This document shows, piece after piece, positions 23,439-32,710 of a DNA stretch of 37,921 nucleotides. The notes beneath the pieces are model-generated. The model saw nothing but the letters and a program-made list of their open reading frames with translations, had not been told where the DNA came from and did no database searches. The translations under genes were made by a program, and so were the position numbers. The stretch is from Lachnospiraceae bacterium (GTDB lineage: Bacteria > Bacillota > Clostridia > Lachnospirales > Lachnospiraceae). The DNA lies in contig BLMC01000024.1 in assembly GCA_011959805.1 (NCBI GenBank), positions 1 through 37,921 of the forward strand. Direction: 5' to 3'. Within the stretch, counting starts at the first letter, position 1; each line of letters starts with the position of its first letter.

Positions 23439-26400
23439 GAGAATGTGCCTGAATAACTGGGGAGGAATTACACACCAGATTCTTGAATTTCATGAGTATG
23501 TGAATCTCTTTAGCGGAATGAGCGGTTCAGGAAAGTCCACAGTGATGGATGCCATACAAGTTATTCTGTATGGAAGCATTTCATCAAATTTTCTCAATAA
23601 AGCGGCAGATGATGCTAGAAATAAAAGAAGTGTTTTAAGTTATTTAAGAGGAGAGCAGAAGGATGGAACAGCAAATCGTGCGGGAAAGGATTTCTGTTCC
23701 GTTATTGCACTTGAGATTGAGGACACTGGAAGTCATATGGCAAGTTGTGTAGGGTTGGCATTTGAGATTCGGAAAAATGACACAGAGATTCGGAAAATGA
23801 TTTATTTTAGTCATACTGGAAATATGCCTGAACAAGGCTATTTGACACAAGCAGGGTATCCATATACCAATCAGGAGATAAGAAAGTTGGTGGAAGAGCG
23901 CGCTGCAGGCACCCAAAATCGAGGACGCAGTGATGTGAATCGCATTTATCCTTCCAAGGAGGCGTACACAAATGCGCTTTATGATAATCTGCTCGGCTAT
24001 ATTGACGGAAAGCGATTTCATGTGATGGAAAAGAGTGCCATTGCACTCAAAATGACAGATGGTACGGGACAATTTATCAAGGATTATATGTTTCCTAAAA
24101 ATGATGGGGATATTATTGGAAAGATTAGCGAACAGTTGGGAGCATATCGCGATATTCAGGAAAAGATTAAGGATATGCGTCAGCGCATTGCACTTTTGAC
24201 GCAAGTACAGCAAGCAGGGCAACGCAAAACGGCAGTCAGTGCAGATATCTTACGGTCGAGAGCAATGATACAGTGTGTGGAGGTCATAGAACTTCAGAAT
24301 AAGATTGCGGTGAATACAGAAGAAATTCAAAATGCTGCACAAGAATTGGTGCGCCTTGAAGATGCTGCAAAAAGAATGGAAGTAGAAATGGCTGATATCG
24401 ACGGGGAGTTAATTCAGGTATCAGCGGAACTTAAAGCGAGTGATGTTGGAATAAAGCAGGACCAACTTAAGGAACTTATCAAACTGCAACAAATGTACGC
24501 AGCGGACAGTGAGCAGTGGCACAAGATTACAAAGGGACTTGTAAAATGGGAGCAAGATGAGATTGTTACAGATTATATCACCAATCCAATGCTCAATCGA
24601 ATTGCTGCGTTTTGTAAGGGAAAGGTGGACGAAGACTTATGTCAAAATCTTAGGAAAAATATTCAGGATGCAAAGACAAGCATCGATGAAGTTCTTGAAG
24701 AGTACAATGAACAGCGGCGGGATTTAGAAAAAGAAATTCGAGAATTGACACGACTTGTCGATGATATGCAAAATGATAGAAAACCTTATCCGCCAGTGCT
24801 AAAAGAGGCTAGGGCGGCGTTGGAGCGCAGACTGACGGACAGTTATGGTCGTGTGATTAAAGTCAATATTTTTGCTGATTTGTTTAATGTAGAAGATGCA
24901 GCGTGGAAAAATGCTATTGAAGGCAGGTTGGGACGACTAAAATATTCGCTTGTGACAGAACCAAAATATGCGCAGGATGCAGCTAGGATTTTTCGCGAGA
25001 TGAAAAAGTATGAGGAAGTTGAACTAATTAACACAGACGCAGTGCTTAAACAAAAGTTGTTTGTAGAAGAAAATTCTTTGTATGAAGCTGTGAAAACAGA
25101 TATTTCATATATGGATGCTTGTCTGAAAAGATATCTAGGACGAATACAGAAATGCTATACAATTGAGGAATTAGAGCATGTGCGTGACGGTGTGACACCA
25201 GATTGTTATTCTTATAGTAATTTTATATTTCGTCATCTTCGCAAGGCGGACTACGAAAAACATGCTTGTATTGGCACAAAAGTTTCCAAGGCAAAATTGG
25301 AAACTTATTGTGAAAAGTTACAGGAACGTAAGAAGGAGTATGCAAAGGTTAAGCAGGTAGTAGACCAATTGAAAGCGGCGGCAGGATTTGAGGACTTGAA
25401 CAACGATACCACATACTTTATCCGTCTGTCCAAAGCCGGAAAAGAACTAGATAAAGTGACAGGGGAAATCACAGCTCTTCGACAGGAGATTGCACGCATT
25501 ATAGAGGGTGAGTTTAAGGAGCTTCAAGAGCGAAAGGACAGATTAACAGAAAAAAAAGAAAATAAGCGCATAGAGCAAAGTCAAAATCAGAATCGAATCA
25601 ACGAGTATACAAGAAAGAAAAGTCATAGGGAAGGCGAGTTAAAGACACTTGCATTAGATTTGGAAGAAAAAAATGCAGTGTATAAGACAGATATTCAGAT
25701 TGAAGAGGAAGTTCGGCGGCAGTTAGAAACACGTTCTAGTCAAACAGTGCGCAGTAAATTGTCAACACAAATTAACAGTTTGGAGGAAAAGGAACAAGAG
25801 GAGATAGAGACACTACAAAATGCCAGAAATCGTTTTAACAGAGAATATCCGTCGGTTGGATTTAGCGGTGCAGAAAAGGAAAATACCGTGTATGAGAGAT
25901 TGTTGCAGGATTATCAAAGTGATTATGAACCAAAGTATGAAAATGAATTTGAGAAACAGTGTAGTCTTATATACAAGAGTTTGCGCGAAAATGTAATTGC
26001 GACAATCCACGGCGATATCAATGCAGCAAAGCGGCATACGCATGAAATTAATCGGTTGCTTCGGGAAACGAATTTTGCAGACAGTACCTATCAGATTAAG
26101 ATTGAGCCAGCCAGAGATGAGAAGGGACAATTCTATGAAATGTTGACAGCACCAGAGCTAGACAGCAAAAATATTGGTACAGATATGACAGAAGGACAGA
26201 TAAGTCTTGGAGAAGATACGTTTTATCAGAAATATGAACAGAAGATTAAATTGTTGACAGATAAGTTTATGCCATTGCGGGAGGAAGATGGTAGAATTCG
26301 GGAACAGCGAATACGCGATATGGAGGAATATGCTGACTACAGAAATTATCTTTCTTTTAGTATGTATGAACAAGTAACAGATGAAAATGGAACTGTTGTT

Positions 26401-26790
26401 CGAGAAAATTATGTAGATGAGATGGCTGGGCGTGACTCTGGAGGAGAGGGACAGAATCCAAAATATGTAGCACTGCTTGCTGGCTTTGCAATGCTTTATA
26501 ATACGCAGAGTAGTAGAGACTCCAAGATTAAGCTAGTACTGCTCGACGAAGCTTTTTCTAAGATGGATCAAGAGCGCAGTGCAGTATGTTTAAAATATGC
26601 GCGCAAGATGGATTTGCAATTGATTGTCTGTGTTCCTGATGAGCGTTTACAGTCGTTGATTCGGAATGTGGATTGTGTCTATGGTTTTCGGCGATTTCAA
26701 AATCAGATTTCAATGATGCATATTGACAAGGGAAATTATCTTGAGCTGTTGGAAGGAGAGAAGACTTATGGAACAAATGACTCTATTTGA
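23413..26790 (+). CDS. jetC: JetC/MukB-like SMC ATPase of a condensin-type complex
   Basis: A protein of about 1125 residues from the GTG at 23413, chosen for AGGAG seven bases ahead; an in-frame ATG at 23398 would add five residues. The N-terminal head has the Walker A motif GMSGSGKST (about 35-43). Two long coiled-coil stretches follow, separated by a hinge-like region around residues 470-620. The C-terminal head has the ABC signature DSGGEGQNPKYVALL and the Walker B box KLVLLDEAFSKMD. It is therefore a complete SMC-like ATPase of the MukB/JetC branch. Known complexes extrude DNA loops, and the Wadjet ones restrict plasmids when the JetD nuclease is present. No jetD follows; rarA overlaps the last 23 bases. 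Confidence 0.88.
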   Translation: MKKAKKIFKRMCLNNWGGITHQILEFHEYVNLFSGMSGSGKSTVMDAIQVILYGSISSNFLNKAADDARNKRSVLSYLRGEQKDGTANRAGKDFCSVIALEIEDTGSHMASCVGLAFEIRKNDTEIRKMIYFSHTGNMPEQGYLTQAGYPYTNQEIRKLVEERAAGTQNRGRSDVNRIYPSKEAYTNALYDNLLGYIDGKRFHVMEKSAIALKMTDGTGQFIKDYMFPKNDGDIIGKISEQLGAYRDIQEKIKDMRQRIALLTQVQQAGQRKTAVSADILRSRAMIQCVEVIELQNKIAVNTEEIQNAAQELVRLEDAAKRMEVEMADIDGELIQVSAELKASDVGIKQDQLKELIKLQQMYAADSEQWHKITKGLVKWEQDEIVTDYITNPMLNRIAAFCKGKVDEDLCQNLRKNIQDAKTSIDEVLEEYNEQRRDLEKEIRELTRLVDDMQNDRKPYPPVLKEARAALERRLTDSYGRVIKVNIFADLFNVEDAAWKNAIEGRLGRLKYSLVTEPKYAQDAARIFREMKKYEEVELINTDAVLKQKLFVEENSLYEAVKTDISYMDACLKRYLGRIQKCYTIEELEHVRDGVTPDCYSYSNFIFRHLRKADYEKHACIGTKVSKAKLETYCEKLQERKKEYAKVKQVVDQLKAAAGFEDLNNDTTYFIRLSKAGKELDKVTGEITALRQEIARIIEGEFKELQERKDRLTEKKENKRIEQSQNQNRINEYTRKKSHREGELKTLALDLEEKNAVYKTDIQIEEEVRRQLETRSSQTVRSKLSTQINSLEEKEQEEIETLQNARNRFNREYPSVGFSGAEKENTVYERLLQDYQSDYEPKYENEFEKQCSLIYKSLRENVIATIHGDINAAKRHTHEINRLLRETNFADSTYQIKIEPARDEKGQFYEMLTAPELDSKNIGTDMTEGQISLGEDTFYQKYEQKIKLLTDKFMPLREEDGRIREQRIRDMEEYADYRNYLSFSMYEQVTDENGTVVRENYVDEMAGRDSGGEGQNPKYVALLAGFAMLYNTQSSRDSKIKLVLLDEAFSKMDQERSAVCLKYARKMDLQLIVCVPDERLQSLIRNVDCVYGFRRFQNQISMMHIDKGNYLELLEGEKTYGTNDSI

Positions 26791-28084
26791 CAGGGAATTG
26801 CCACAGCCGTTGGCAGCGCGGCTGCGACCGCAGTCTTTGGAGGAATATGCAGGACAGACACATCTGTTAGAAAAAGGAAAAGTATTGCGTCGTCTGATAG
26901 AGAATGACCAAGTATCCTCTATGATTTTTTGGGGACCACCAGGTGTTGGTAAAACAACACTTGCACGAATTATTGCGGGCAGAACAAAGTCCTCGTTTAT
27001 TGATTTTTCGGCGGTGACAAGCGGTATCAAAGAAATTCGCACAGTGATGGAACAGGCAGAACAAAACCGCCGATTTGGGGAGCGAACAATTGTATTTGTG
27101 GATGAGATTCATCGGTTTAATAAGGCACAGCAGGACGCATTTTTGCCATTTGTAGAAAAAGGTAGCATTATTTTAATTGGTGCTACCACTGAAAATCCAT
27201 CGTTTGAGATTAACAGTGCGCTTCTATCACGGTGTAAGGTATTTGTATTGCATGCGCTTACTGTGGAGGAGTTGACAGCACTTTTGTCACGTGCATTAAA
27301 AGACAATAGAGGCTTTGGAATGCAGCAGGTGCACATTTCCGATGAACTGCTTCAGGCGATTGCTAATTTTGCCAATGGAGATGCAAGAAATGCACTGTCA
27401 ACTTTAGAGATGGTTGTTTTAAACGGTGAAATCGAGGAAAACGGGGCAGTCAGAATCACAAAAGAAATTTTAGAACAATGTATTTCTAAAAAATCCTTAT
27501 TATATGATAAAAAGGGTGAAGAGCACTACAATTTAATTTCTGCTTTACACAAATCCATGCGCAATTCTGACCCAGATGCTGCGGTGTATTGGCTTGCCAG
27601 AATGTTAGAGGCAGGAGAAGATCCGCTTTATATTGCGAGGCGAGTGACACGTTTTGCAAGTGAAGATGTGGGTCTTGCTGACCCACAGGCGCTTCCTATC
27701 GCAGTGGCAGCATATCAAGCGTGTCATTTTATTGGTATGCCAGAGTGCAGTGTGCATTTGACGCAAGCAGTAATTTATTTGTCGCTTGCACCCAAATCCA
27801 ATGCATTGTATATGGCATATGGACATGCAAAGCAAGATGCTATAGAGCAGCTTGCCGAACCAGTACCACTGGTGATACGCAATGCAGTCACCGATTTAAT
27901 GGGGAGATTAGATTATGGAAAAGGCTATCAGTATGCGCATGATACAGAAGAAAAAATTGCACATATGCAGTGTCTTCCAGATTCTTTAATGGGAAAAGAG
28001 TATTATCAACCGACTACACAAGGACAGGAATCCATCTTTAAGGAGCGGTTGGAGCAAATTAAAGAATGGAAGGCGGGAAAATAA
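26768..28084 (+). CDS. rarA: RarA/MgsA replication-associated recombination ATPase
   Basis: A 438-residue AAA+ protein from the ATG at 26768 (AAGGAG ahead), beginning MEQMTLFDRELPQPLAARLRP, the usual RarA N-terminus. Walker A is GPPGVGKTT (56-64), Walker B IVFVDEIHRF (about 103-112), sensor 1 GATTENPSF, and the C-terminal helical domain has SEDVGLADPQAL, a hallmark of the MgsA/WRNIP1 family. It acts at stalled replication forks as a clamp-loader-like tetramer. The gene overlaps the 3' end of jetC by 23 bases, so it is very likely part of that operon, and ends inside the convergent dus gene. Confidence 0.92.
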   Translation: MEQMTLFDRELPQPLAARLRPQSLEEYAGQTHLLEKGKVLRRLIENDQVSSMIFWGPPGVGKTTLARIIAGRTKSSFIDFSAVTSGIKEIRTVMEQAEQNRRFGERTIVFVDEIHRFNKAQQDAFLPFVEKGSIILIGATTENPSFEINSALLSRCKVFVLHALTVEELTALLSRALKDNRGFGMQQVHISDELLQAIANFANGDARNALSTLEMVVLNGEIEENGAVRITKEILEQCISKKSLLYDKKGEEHYNLISALHKSMRNSDPDAAVYWLARMLEAGEDPLYIARRVTRFASEDVGLADPQALPIAVAAYQACHFIGMPECSVHLTQAVIYLSLAPKSNALYMAYGHAKQDAIEQLAEPVPLVIRNAVTDLMGRLDYGKGYQYAHDTEEKIAHMQCLPDSLMGKEYYQPTTQGQESIFKERLEQIKEWKAGK

Positions 28085-29057
28085 GTGTGCATTCCCGAAA
28101 AAGGTTATTTACAGCAATTTTATATTCTGTATAGTTTGATGCTTTGCGGATTTTTTTGAGATGTTTGTCAGATGCAACAAAACTTTCACTCAAGTAGGTC
28201 CATAAGTCCTTCATTTTAAAGAGAGTTGGGGTTTCTCCGGGCATCTGTTCAGAGTAACCCATAAAGATTTCATTGTGAAATGCTTTGAGGACTTCTTTTA
28301 AGGCAGCGGTATCTACGAAATCTGTTGAACATGATAGATTCGCAGAAGTTTTTTGCAAAACAGACTGTTGGATTTGACTGGTCAACATCGGATTTTTGAG
28401 GATACCTCGTCCAATCATAACACAGTTTGTCTGAGGAAGAGCACAGAGTAATTTCTCAAAATTATTTGGCGAAGTAATATCTCCATTGTAACAGAGGGGT
28501 GTATTTGGCAACATTGCAATAGCTGATGCGAATGCTTCTTTGTGAGGAGTGGATTGATAAAATTCTTTCTGCAAACGTGGATGGATAATTAACTCTTCCA
28601 TTGGATACTTTTTGTAGATTTCAAGAATACGGGGCCACTCTGCAATAGATTCAATACCAATTCTTGTTTTAATGGAGATGTTGAGCGGTGATTTTTCAAA
28701 AATTTGAGACAAGAAATGGTCCAATTCGTGCGGAATACTTAGAAATCCTGCACCGCGTTTTCTGGCAGTGACAGTGCCAGAGGGACAACCGAGATTGAGA
28801 TTTACAGTTTTGTATCCGTATTCTGCAATTTTATTAGCGATTTGTAGAAATTCTTCTGCGCGGTTTGTTAGAATTTGTGGTACCACAGTTAGATTTTTGT
28901 TGTGCTCAGGTAGAATTTCATTCCGTTCGCGCTGGTTCATCTTTTTGCTTGTAATAAATGGTGTAAAATACTTGTCGATACCGCCAAAGTAACGATGGTA
29001 AGCATTTCTAAAAATGTAAGTAGTGATTCCTTCCATAGGGGCTAAATAAAATTTCAT
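28059..29057 (-). CDS. dus: tRNA-dihydrouridine synthase family protein
   Basis: A 332-residue flavoenzyme on the minus strand. The start ATG at 29057 has TTGGAG ahead on that strand and gives MKFYLAPMEGITTYIFRNAY, the canonical Dus N-terminus; the longer open frame is not supported. LNLGCPSGTVTARKRGAGFL holds the catalytic Cys, RIGIE the Lys/Arg region, and CYNGDITSP and MIGRGILKNP the FMN phosphate site. The usual V-H-x-R block reads IIHPRLQKEFY. It reduces uridines in the D-loop of tRNA with NADPH. Its stop lies inside rarA, so the two convergent genes overlap by 26 bases. Confidence 0.88.
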   Translation of the reverse strand: MKFYLAPMEGITTYIFRNAYHRYFGGIDKYFTPFITSKKMNQRERNEILPEHNKNLTVVPQILTNRAEEFLQIANKIAEYGYKTVNLNLGCPSGTVTARKRGAGFLSIPHELDHFLSQIFEKSPLNISIKTRIGIESIAEWPRILEIYKKYPMEELIIHPRLQKEFYQSTPHKEAFASAIAMLPNTPLCYNGDITSPNNFEKLLCALPQTNCVMIGRGILKNPMLTSQIQQSVLQKTSANLSCSTDFVDTAALKEVLKAFHNEIFMGYSEQMPGETPTLFKMKDLWTYLSESFVASDKHLKKIRKASNYTEYKIAVNNLFRECTLIFPPSIL

Positions 29058-29452
29058 AAAACTCCAATCTATTATTATCTTGTTACTATAATGAAATGTT
29101 TTATTTTCGCAAGCAATGATCCAAGCGACTAAAACAGACGTTTGGCCAATGCCGCAAGTTGCGGGCTGTTGACTTACTTTACCATTTTTCTTGTGTTTTT
29201 GCAATAAAATAGATATTTTACTGTGGAGTGTAGTGTGAAATCAAAGATTTCCCACATCTTGATTTGTATGCCCGCAAAAGCGGGCAGATGGGATATTCTA
29301 AATCAAAAATATAGCAATCATTAATCTAATTTTAATGGAAATAGCATTTTGAATTAATTTTGATTGTTTATGATAGTATTATCAACAGAGCACAAAAGCA
29401 ATACGCTTCGATAAGATTCATATTAAAAAACAATCAAAAAGGAGAGAGAAAG
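29058..29452. other. intergenic region between divergent dus and the UBA-like gene, with a perfect hairpin
   Basis: No gene is seen in 395 bases. TGCCCGC-aaaa-GCGGGCA (29269-29286) is a perfect 7-bp hairpin, and TTGATTT (29259) can pair with AAATCAA (29301), so alternative or nested pairing is possible. There is no T run after it. AT-rich sequence near 29350-29390 with TTGAAT and TATGATAGTAT may hold the promoter of the next gene, but this is weak. Confidence 0.4.
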
Positions 29453-29992
29453 ATGGATAATTTTCAAAAGGTAGAAAAATTAAGAGAACATGCAAATGTA
29501 TCATACGAAGAGGCAAAACAGGCTTTGGAGAACAGCAATTGGGATATTCTTGACGCGATGATTTATCTGGAGCAAAACGGCAAAGTACATGGACCAGAAC
29601 AGGCAAGTTATACAACACAATCAGAGAAAGTAAAGATTGAGTTGGATGAAAAGGAGTGCAAGTCAACTTTTTCGGACAATCTAAAACGATTTGGAGACTG
29701 GTGTTTGGGACTGTTTGAGAAAGGAAATAATAACAGCTTTTGTGTGGAGTATGAACAAAGAGAGATTTTCCGAGTGCCGATTACTTTGTTAGTAGTGTTG
29801 TTGTTCTTCTCATTTTGGGTGGTAGTTCCACTGTTGGTAATTGGGCTATTCTTTGATATGAGATACCATTTTGCCGGACCCAATGTGAGAAGTGTCGACA
29901 TTGATCTCAACAAGGCGATGGACAGCGCAGCGGATGCGGCGGAGAGCATTAAGAACGAGTTTAGCAATACTGCAAAAGAAGAGAACAAGTAA
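29453..29992 (+). CDS. UBA-like/DUF4342 domain membrane protein
   Basis: A 179-residue protein from the ATG at 29453, which has AAAGGAGAG ahead; the longer frame has no such site. Residues 1-45 (FQKVEKLREHANVSYEEAKQ, NWDILDAMIYLEQNGK) form a three-helix UBA/TS-N-like fold seen in DUF4342 proteins. A charged linker follows, then one or two membrane-spanning stretches (VPITLLVVLLFFSFWVVVPL) and a cytoplasmic tail. The function of the family is not established. It is monocistronic by the look of it: a hairpin terminator follows directly. Confidence 0.7.
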   Translation: MDNFQKVEKLREHANVSYEEAKQALENSNWDILDAMIYLEQNGKVHGPEQASYTTQSEKVKIELDEKECKSTFSDNLKRFGDWCLGLFEKGNNNSFCVEYEQREIFRVPITLLVVLLFFSFWVVVPLLVIGLFFDMRYHFAGPNVRSVDIDLNKAMDSAADAAESIKNEFSNTAKEENK

Positions 29993-30008
29993 TTGGATAT
30001 GGATGGGG

Positions 30009-30036
30009 CTGGCTATTATAAAATAGCCAGTCTCTT
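30009..30036 (+). terminator. intrinsic terminator after the UBA-like gene
   Basis: CTGGCTAT (30009-30016) pairs with ATAGCCAG (30023-30030) around a 6-base loop, followed by TCTCTTT. The T run is short. Confidence 0.7.
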
Positions 30037-30099
30037 TGTGTACTAATACAATGAAAATTAAGGAACAGGTTGTGTTTCGATTATTGTGAGGAGGCAGTG

Positions 30100-30786
30100 A
30101 TGGCAGTGACAATTTTGATTGTGGAGGATGAGGAGAAGATAGGGCGTTTTCTTGAATTGGAACTTGTACATGAAGGATATGAGGTTATGAAGGCGGTAAA
30201 TGGCAGAGAAGGATTAGAAAAAGCACAGAATAGCAAAGTAGATTTGGTGGTGCTTGATGTGATGCTTCCAGCGCTAAATGGGTTTGAAGTGTTGCGGAGG
30301 TTGCGTAAAAATTCAGATATTCCTGTTATAATGCTTACGGCGCGCGACGAAGTGATGGATAAGGTTGCTGGATTAGATGGCGGTGCAGATGATTATATGA
30401 CAAAGCCATTTGCGATTGAGGAATTGCTTGCGCGCATACGGTTGGTACTCAAAAAGCGCGGCGGTGTAGTCCACTTGGAAAAAAATCAGCTCAGCGTTGG
30501 AAAACTTAGAATGGATGTGCAGCGTTATGAGGTTTCTTATGATGGAAAATCGGTTGAATTGACACATAGAGAATTTGAACTTTTGCGTGTTTTGCTGGAA
30601 AATAAAAATATTGTGATATCAAGAGATACTTTATTAGAAAAGGTCTGTGGATATGATTATATGGGAGAGACAAATATTATTGATGTGTATGTGCGATATC
30701 TTCGGAGTAAACTTGATGATGTGTTTCAGGTAAAGATTATTCAGACAGTGCGGGGAGTGGGGTATTGTATCAAAGATGAAAACTAA
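30100..30786 (+). CDS. OmpR/PhoB-family response regulator
   Basis: A 228-residue two-domain regulator from the ATG at 30100 (GAGGAGG ahead). The receiver has the acidic pair E9/D10, phospho-acceptor D53 (VVLDVMLP), the switch Thr in VIMLTARDE and the Lys in MTKPF. The C-terminal winged helix (VELTHREFELLRVLLE, TNIIDVYVRYLRSKL, TVRGVGYCI) is the DNA-binding Trans_reg_C domain. The kinase gene overlaps its last 11 bases, so the pair is coupled. The stimulus and targets cannot be read from sequence; the adjacent EamA gene may be a target, which is speculative. Confidence 0.92.
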   Translation: MAVTILIVEDEEKIGRFLELELVHEGYEVMKAVNGREGLEKAQNSKVDLVVLDVMLPALNGFEVLRRLRKNSDIPVIMLTARDEVMDKVAGLDGGADDYMTKPFAIEELLARIRLVLKKRGGVVHLEKNQLSVGKLRMDVQRYEVSYDGKSVELTHREFELLRVLLENKNIVISRDTLLEKVCGYDYMGETNIIDVYVRYLRSKLDDVFQVKIIQTVRGVGYCIKDEN

Positions 30787-32098
30787 AAAAAGAGAAAATA
30801 AAAATAAGGACAATAAAAATACAAAGATTAAGAAAAATAAGTCTTTTGACACTGTGCGGGTAACTTCCATTGCAAGAAAGATTAATTTGAATAATGTAGG
30901 TCGCTTGTTTCTTGCATATGTGGGAATGGATATGCTTATATTGATAATACTGTCGGTGGTTTTTGTAATTGGTATGGATATACAGATAACGGGGAATTTT
31001 TCGCTTTCCTATAATCGAGAGTTTTCCTATAATCGAGACTTATGGAAAGTGTTGTATACCGTTTTAGATAGCACAAACGAGAGATTATACCAAATACCTG
31101 TTGGGATTTGGTTTGGTTTGTTGCGCATTGGCGGGTTGATTGTTTTGGCAATACAAATATTTGATTTGATTACAGTGGCTTTCTCTGGGACGGCGCAGGT
31201 ACGCAGAGAACTGCGCCCGTTGAACCAGATAGCAGCGCGGGCGCAGGAACTGAGTGAGATTGCATTTGACGAGACAAAATATCATAGTCTGGAAGATGCA
31301 ATTACCAACTTAAAGGTAGAGGCGATGGAAAATGGAATTCATATGCACGATAAAGACTTGCAAGGGATTGAGATTGCTCTTAATGGATTACTTGAGCGTA
31401 TTCGTGCCTCTTACAAGCAGCAGACGCAGTTTGTATCGGATGCTTCCCATGAACTGCGCACTCCAATTGCTGTTATACAAGGATATGTTAATATGTTGGA
31501 CCGCTGGGGAAAGGAAGATACTGCAATTGTTGAGGAGTCTATTGAGGCAATTAAAAATGAAGCAAACCATATGCAGAAGTTGGTGGAACAACTTCTGTTT
31601 CTAGCAAGAGGGGATTCCAACCGACAAAATCTTGACAGGAAACTCCACGGATTAAATAGTATTATGCGTGAAGTTTATGAAGAGTCACTGATGATAGATG
31701 AAAAACATCGATATCGTTTTGAGGAGTCAGGTGTGGTTCAGGTGTATGCGGACAGCGATCTGTTAAAGCAGTCCGCAAGGATATTGATTGACAATGCTGC
31801 AAAGTATACAAAGCAAGGGGAGGAGATTTTGATACGTGTTGGTACATGGAGAGACGGATCACCATTTTATGGAATACAAGACAATGGAATTGGTATGTCA
31901 CAGGAGGATGTAGCCCATGCATTTGACCGATTTTATCGCGCGGATTGTGTGCGAAATAGTAAGACCGGAGGCACAGGGCTTGGGCTATCGATTGCAAAAT
32001 GGATTGTCGATAAACATCAGGGGTATTATGATATTGTGAGTCGGGAAGGATTGGGAACTCGATTTAATGTGGTGTTTCCTATACCAGACACACTTTAA
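30776..32098 (+). CDS. sensor histidine kinase, partner of the OmpR-type regulator
   Basis: A 440-residue membrane kinase. After a Lys/Asn-rich cytoplasmic N-terminus of about 40 residues come TM1 (about 43-66), an extracellular loop of only about 45 residues, and TM2 (about 111-136). The H-box is FVSDASHELRTPIAVI with H225. The ATPase domain has DNAAKYT (N box), IQDNGIGM (G1) and GGTGLGLSIAKWIV (G2). The small outer loop suggests sensing in or close to the membrane, such as cell-envelope stress, but this is inference. A lysine- and asparagine-rich start is unusual for the family. Confidence 0.92.
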   Translation: MKTKKRENKNKDNKNTKIKKNKSFDTVRVTSIARKINLNNVGRLFLAYVGMDMLILIILSVVFVIGMDIQITGNFSLSYNREFSYNRDLWKVLYTVLDSTNERLYQIPVGIWFGLLRIGGLIVLAIQIFDLITVAFSGTAQVRRELRPLNQIAARAQELSEIAFDETKYHSLEDAITNLKVEAMENGIHMHDKDLQGIEIALNGLLERIRASYKQQTQFVSDASHELRTPIAVIQGYVNMLDRWGKEDTAIVEESIEAIKNEANHMQKLVEQLLFLARGDSNRQNLDRKLHGLNSIMREVYEESLMIDEKHRYRFEESGVVQVYADSDLLKQSARILIDNAAKYTKQGEEILIRVGTWRDGSPFYGIQDNGIGMSQEDVAHAFDRFYRADCVRNSKTGGTGLGLSIAKWIVDKHQGYYDIVSREGLGTRFNVVFPIPDTL

Positions 32099-32177
32099 TA
32101 TAGAAATCAAAATAAAAGAGAACTTGCTATTAGATATGCCGTCATATATAATAAGGATAGAAAGAGAGAAATTGTTT

Positions 32178-32591
32178 ATGTGGTTTATATTTGCATTGTT
32201 ATCCGCAGTGTTTGCGGCATTGACTTCTATATTGGCAAAAATTGGTGTTGAGGGTGTAAATTCCAATCTTGCGACTGCCATTAGAACCGTGGTAGTAGTT
32301 GTAATGGCATGGGGAATGGTGTTTTTGACAAACGCTCAAGGGGGTATTTGGCAGATTGGAAGAAAGAGTTGGATTTTCCTTATTTTATCGGGGCTTGCCA
32401 CAGGTGCGTCTTGGCTATGTTATTATCGCGCGCTGCAAGTTGGGGAGGTCTCCAAAGTAGTTCCAATTGATAAATTAAGTGTTGTTATCACACTAGTGCT
32501 TGCGTTTGTGTTTTTACGGGAACAGTTTAGCGCCAAATCGTTGCTTGGATGTATTTTGATTGGCGCAGGAACACTTGTGATGGTACTTTAA
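32178..32591 (+). CDS. single-domain EamA (DMT) family transporter
   Basis: A 137-residue hydrophobic protein with about five membrane segments. The start ATG at 32178 gives MWFIFALLSAVFAALTSILAK, a normal first helix for EamA; the longer frame overlaps the kinase end and lacks a clear ribosome site. SGLATGASWLCYYRALQVGEVSKVVPIDKLSVV is the EamA hallmark. Most EamA transporters have two such domains in about 300 residues; this one has a single domain and would have to act as a dimer, as do the small multidrug-resistance-like members. Substrate unknown. Confidence 0.82.
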   Translation: MWFIFALLSAVFAALTSILAKIGVEGVNSNLATAIRTVVVVVMAWGMVFLTNAQGGIWQIGRKSWIFLILSGLATGASWLCYYRALQVGEVSKVVPIDKLSVVITLVLAFVFLREQFSAKSLLGCILIGAGTLVMVL

Positions 32592-32710
32592 TTTACAGAA
32601 AAGATTTTTCACTGTGAAGAATAACATCATAAACAATTATTTGGTATAAACGATAAGAAAAATAGCAAAAGGATTGATACAAAAAGTACATAGGACAACA
32701 GGAGGATACT

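Noticed and set aside
23644-24222. Long minus-strand open frame inside jetC, and similar antisense frames elsewhere
   Set aside because: They are shadows of strongly coding + strand genes, with no ribosome site and cysteine/isoleucine/leucine-rich composition typical of antisense frames.
21410-26790. Complete Wadjet (JetABCD) anti-plasmid system
   Set aside because: No JetD-like TOPRIM nuclease follows; the next gene is rarA. Defence activity cannot be claimed.
29058-29204. N-terminal extension of Dus
   Set aside because: The extra 49 residues precede a canonical Dus start with its own ribosome site and show no family likeness.
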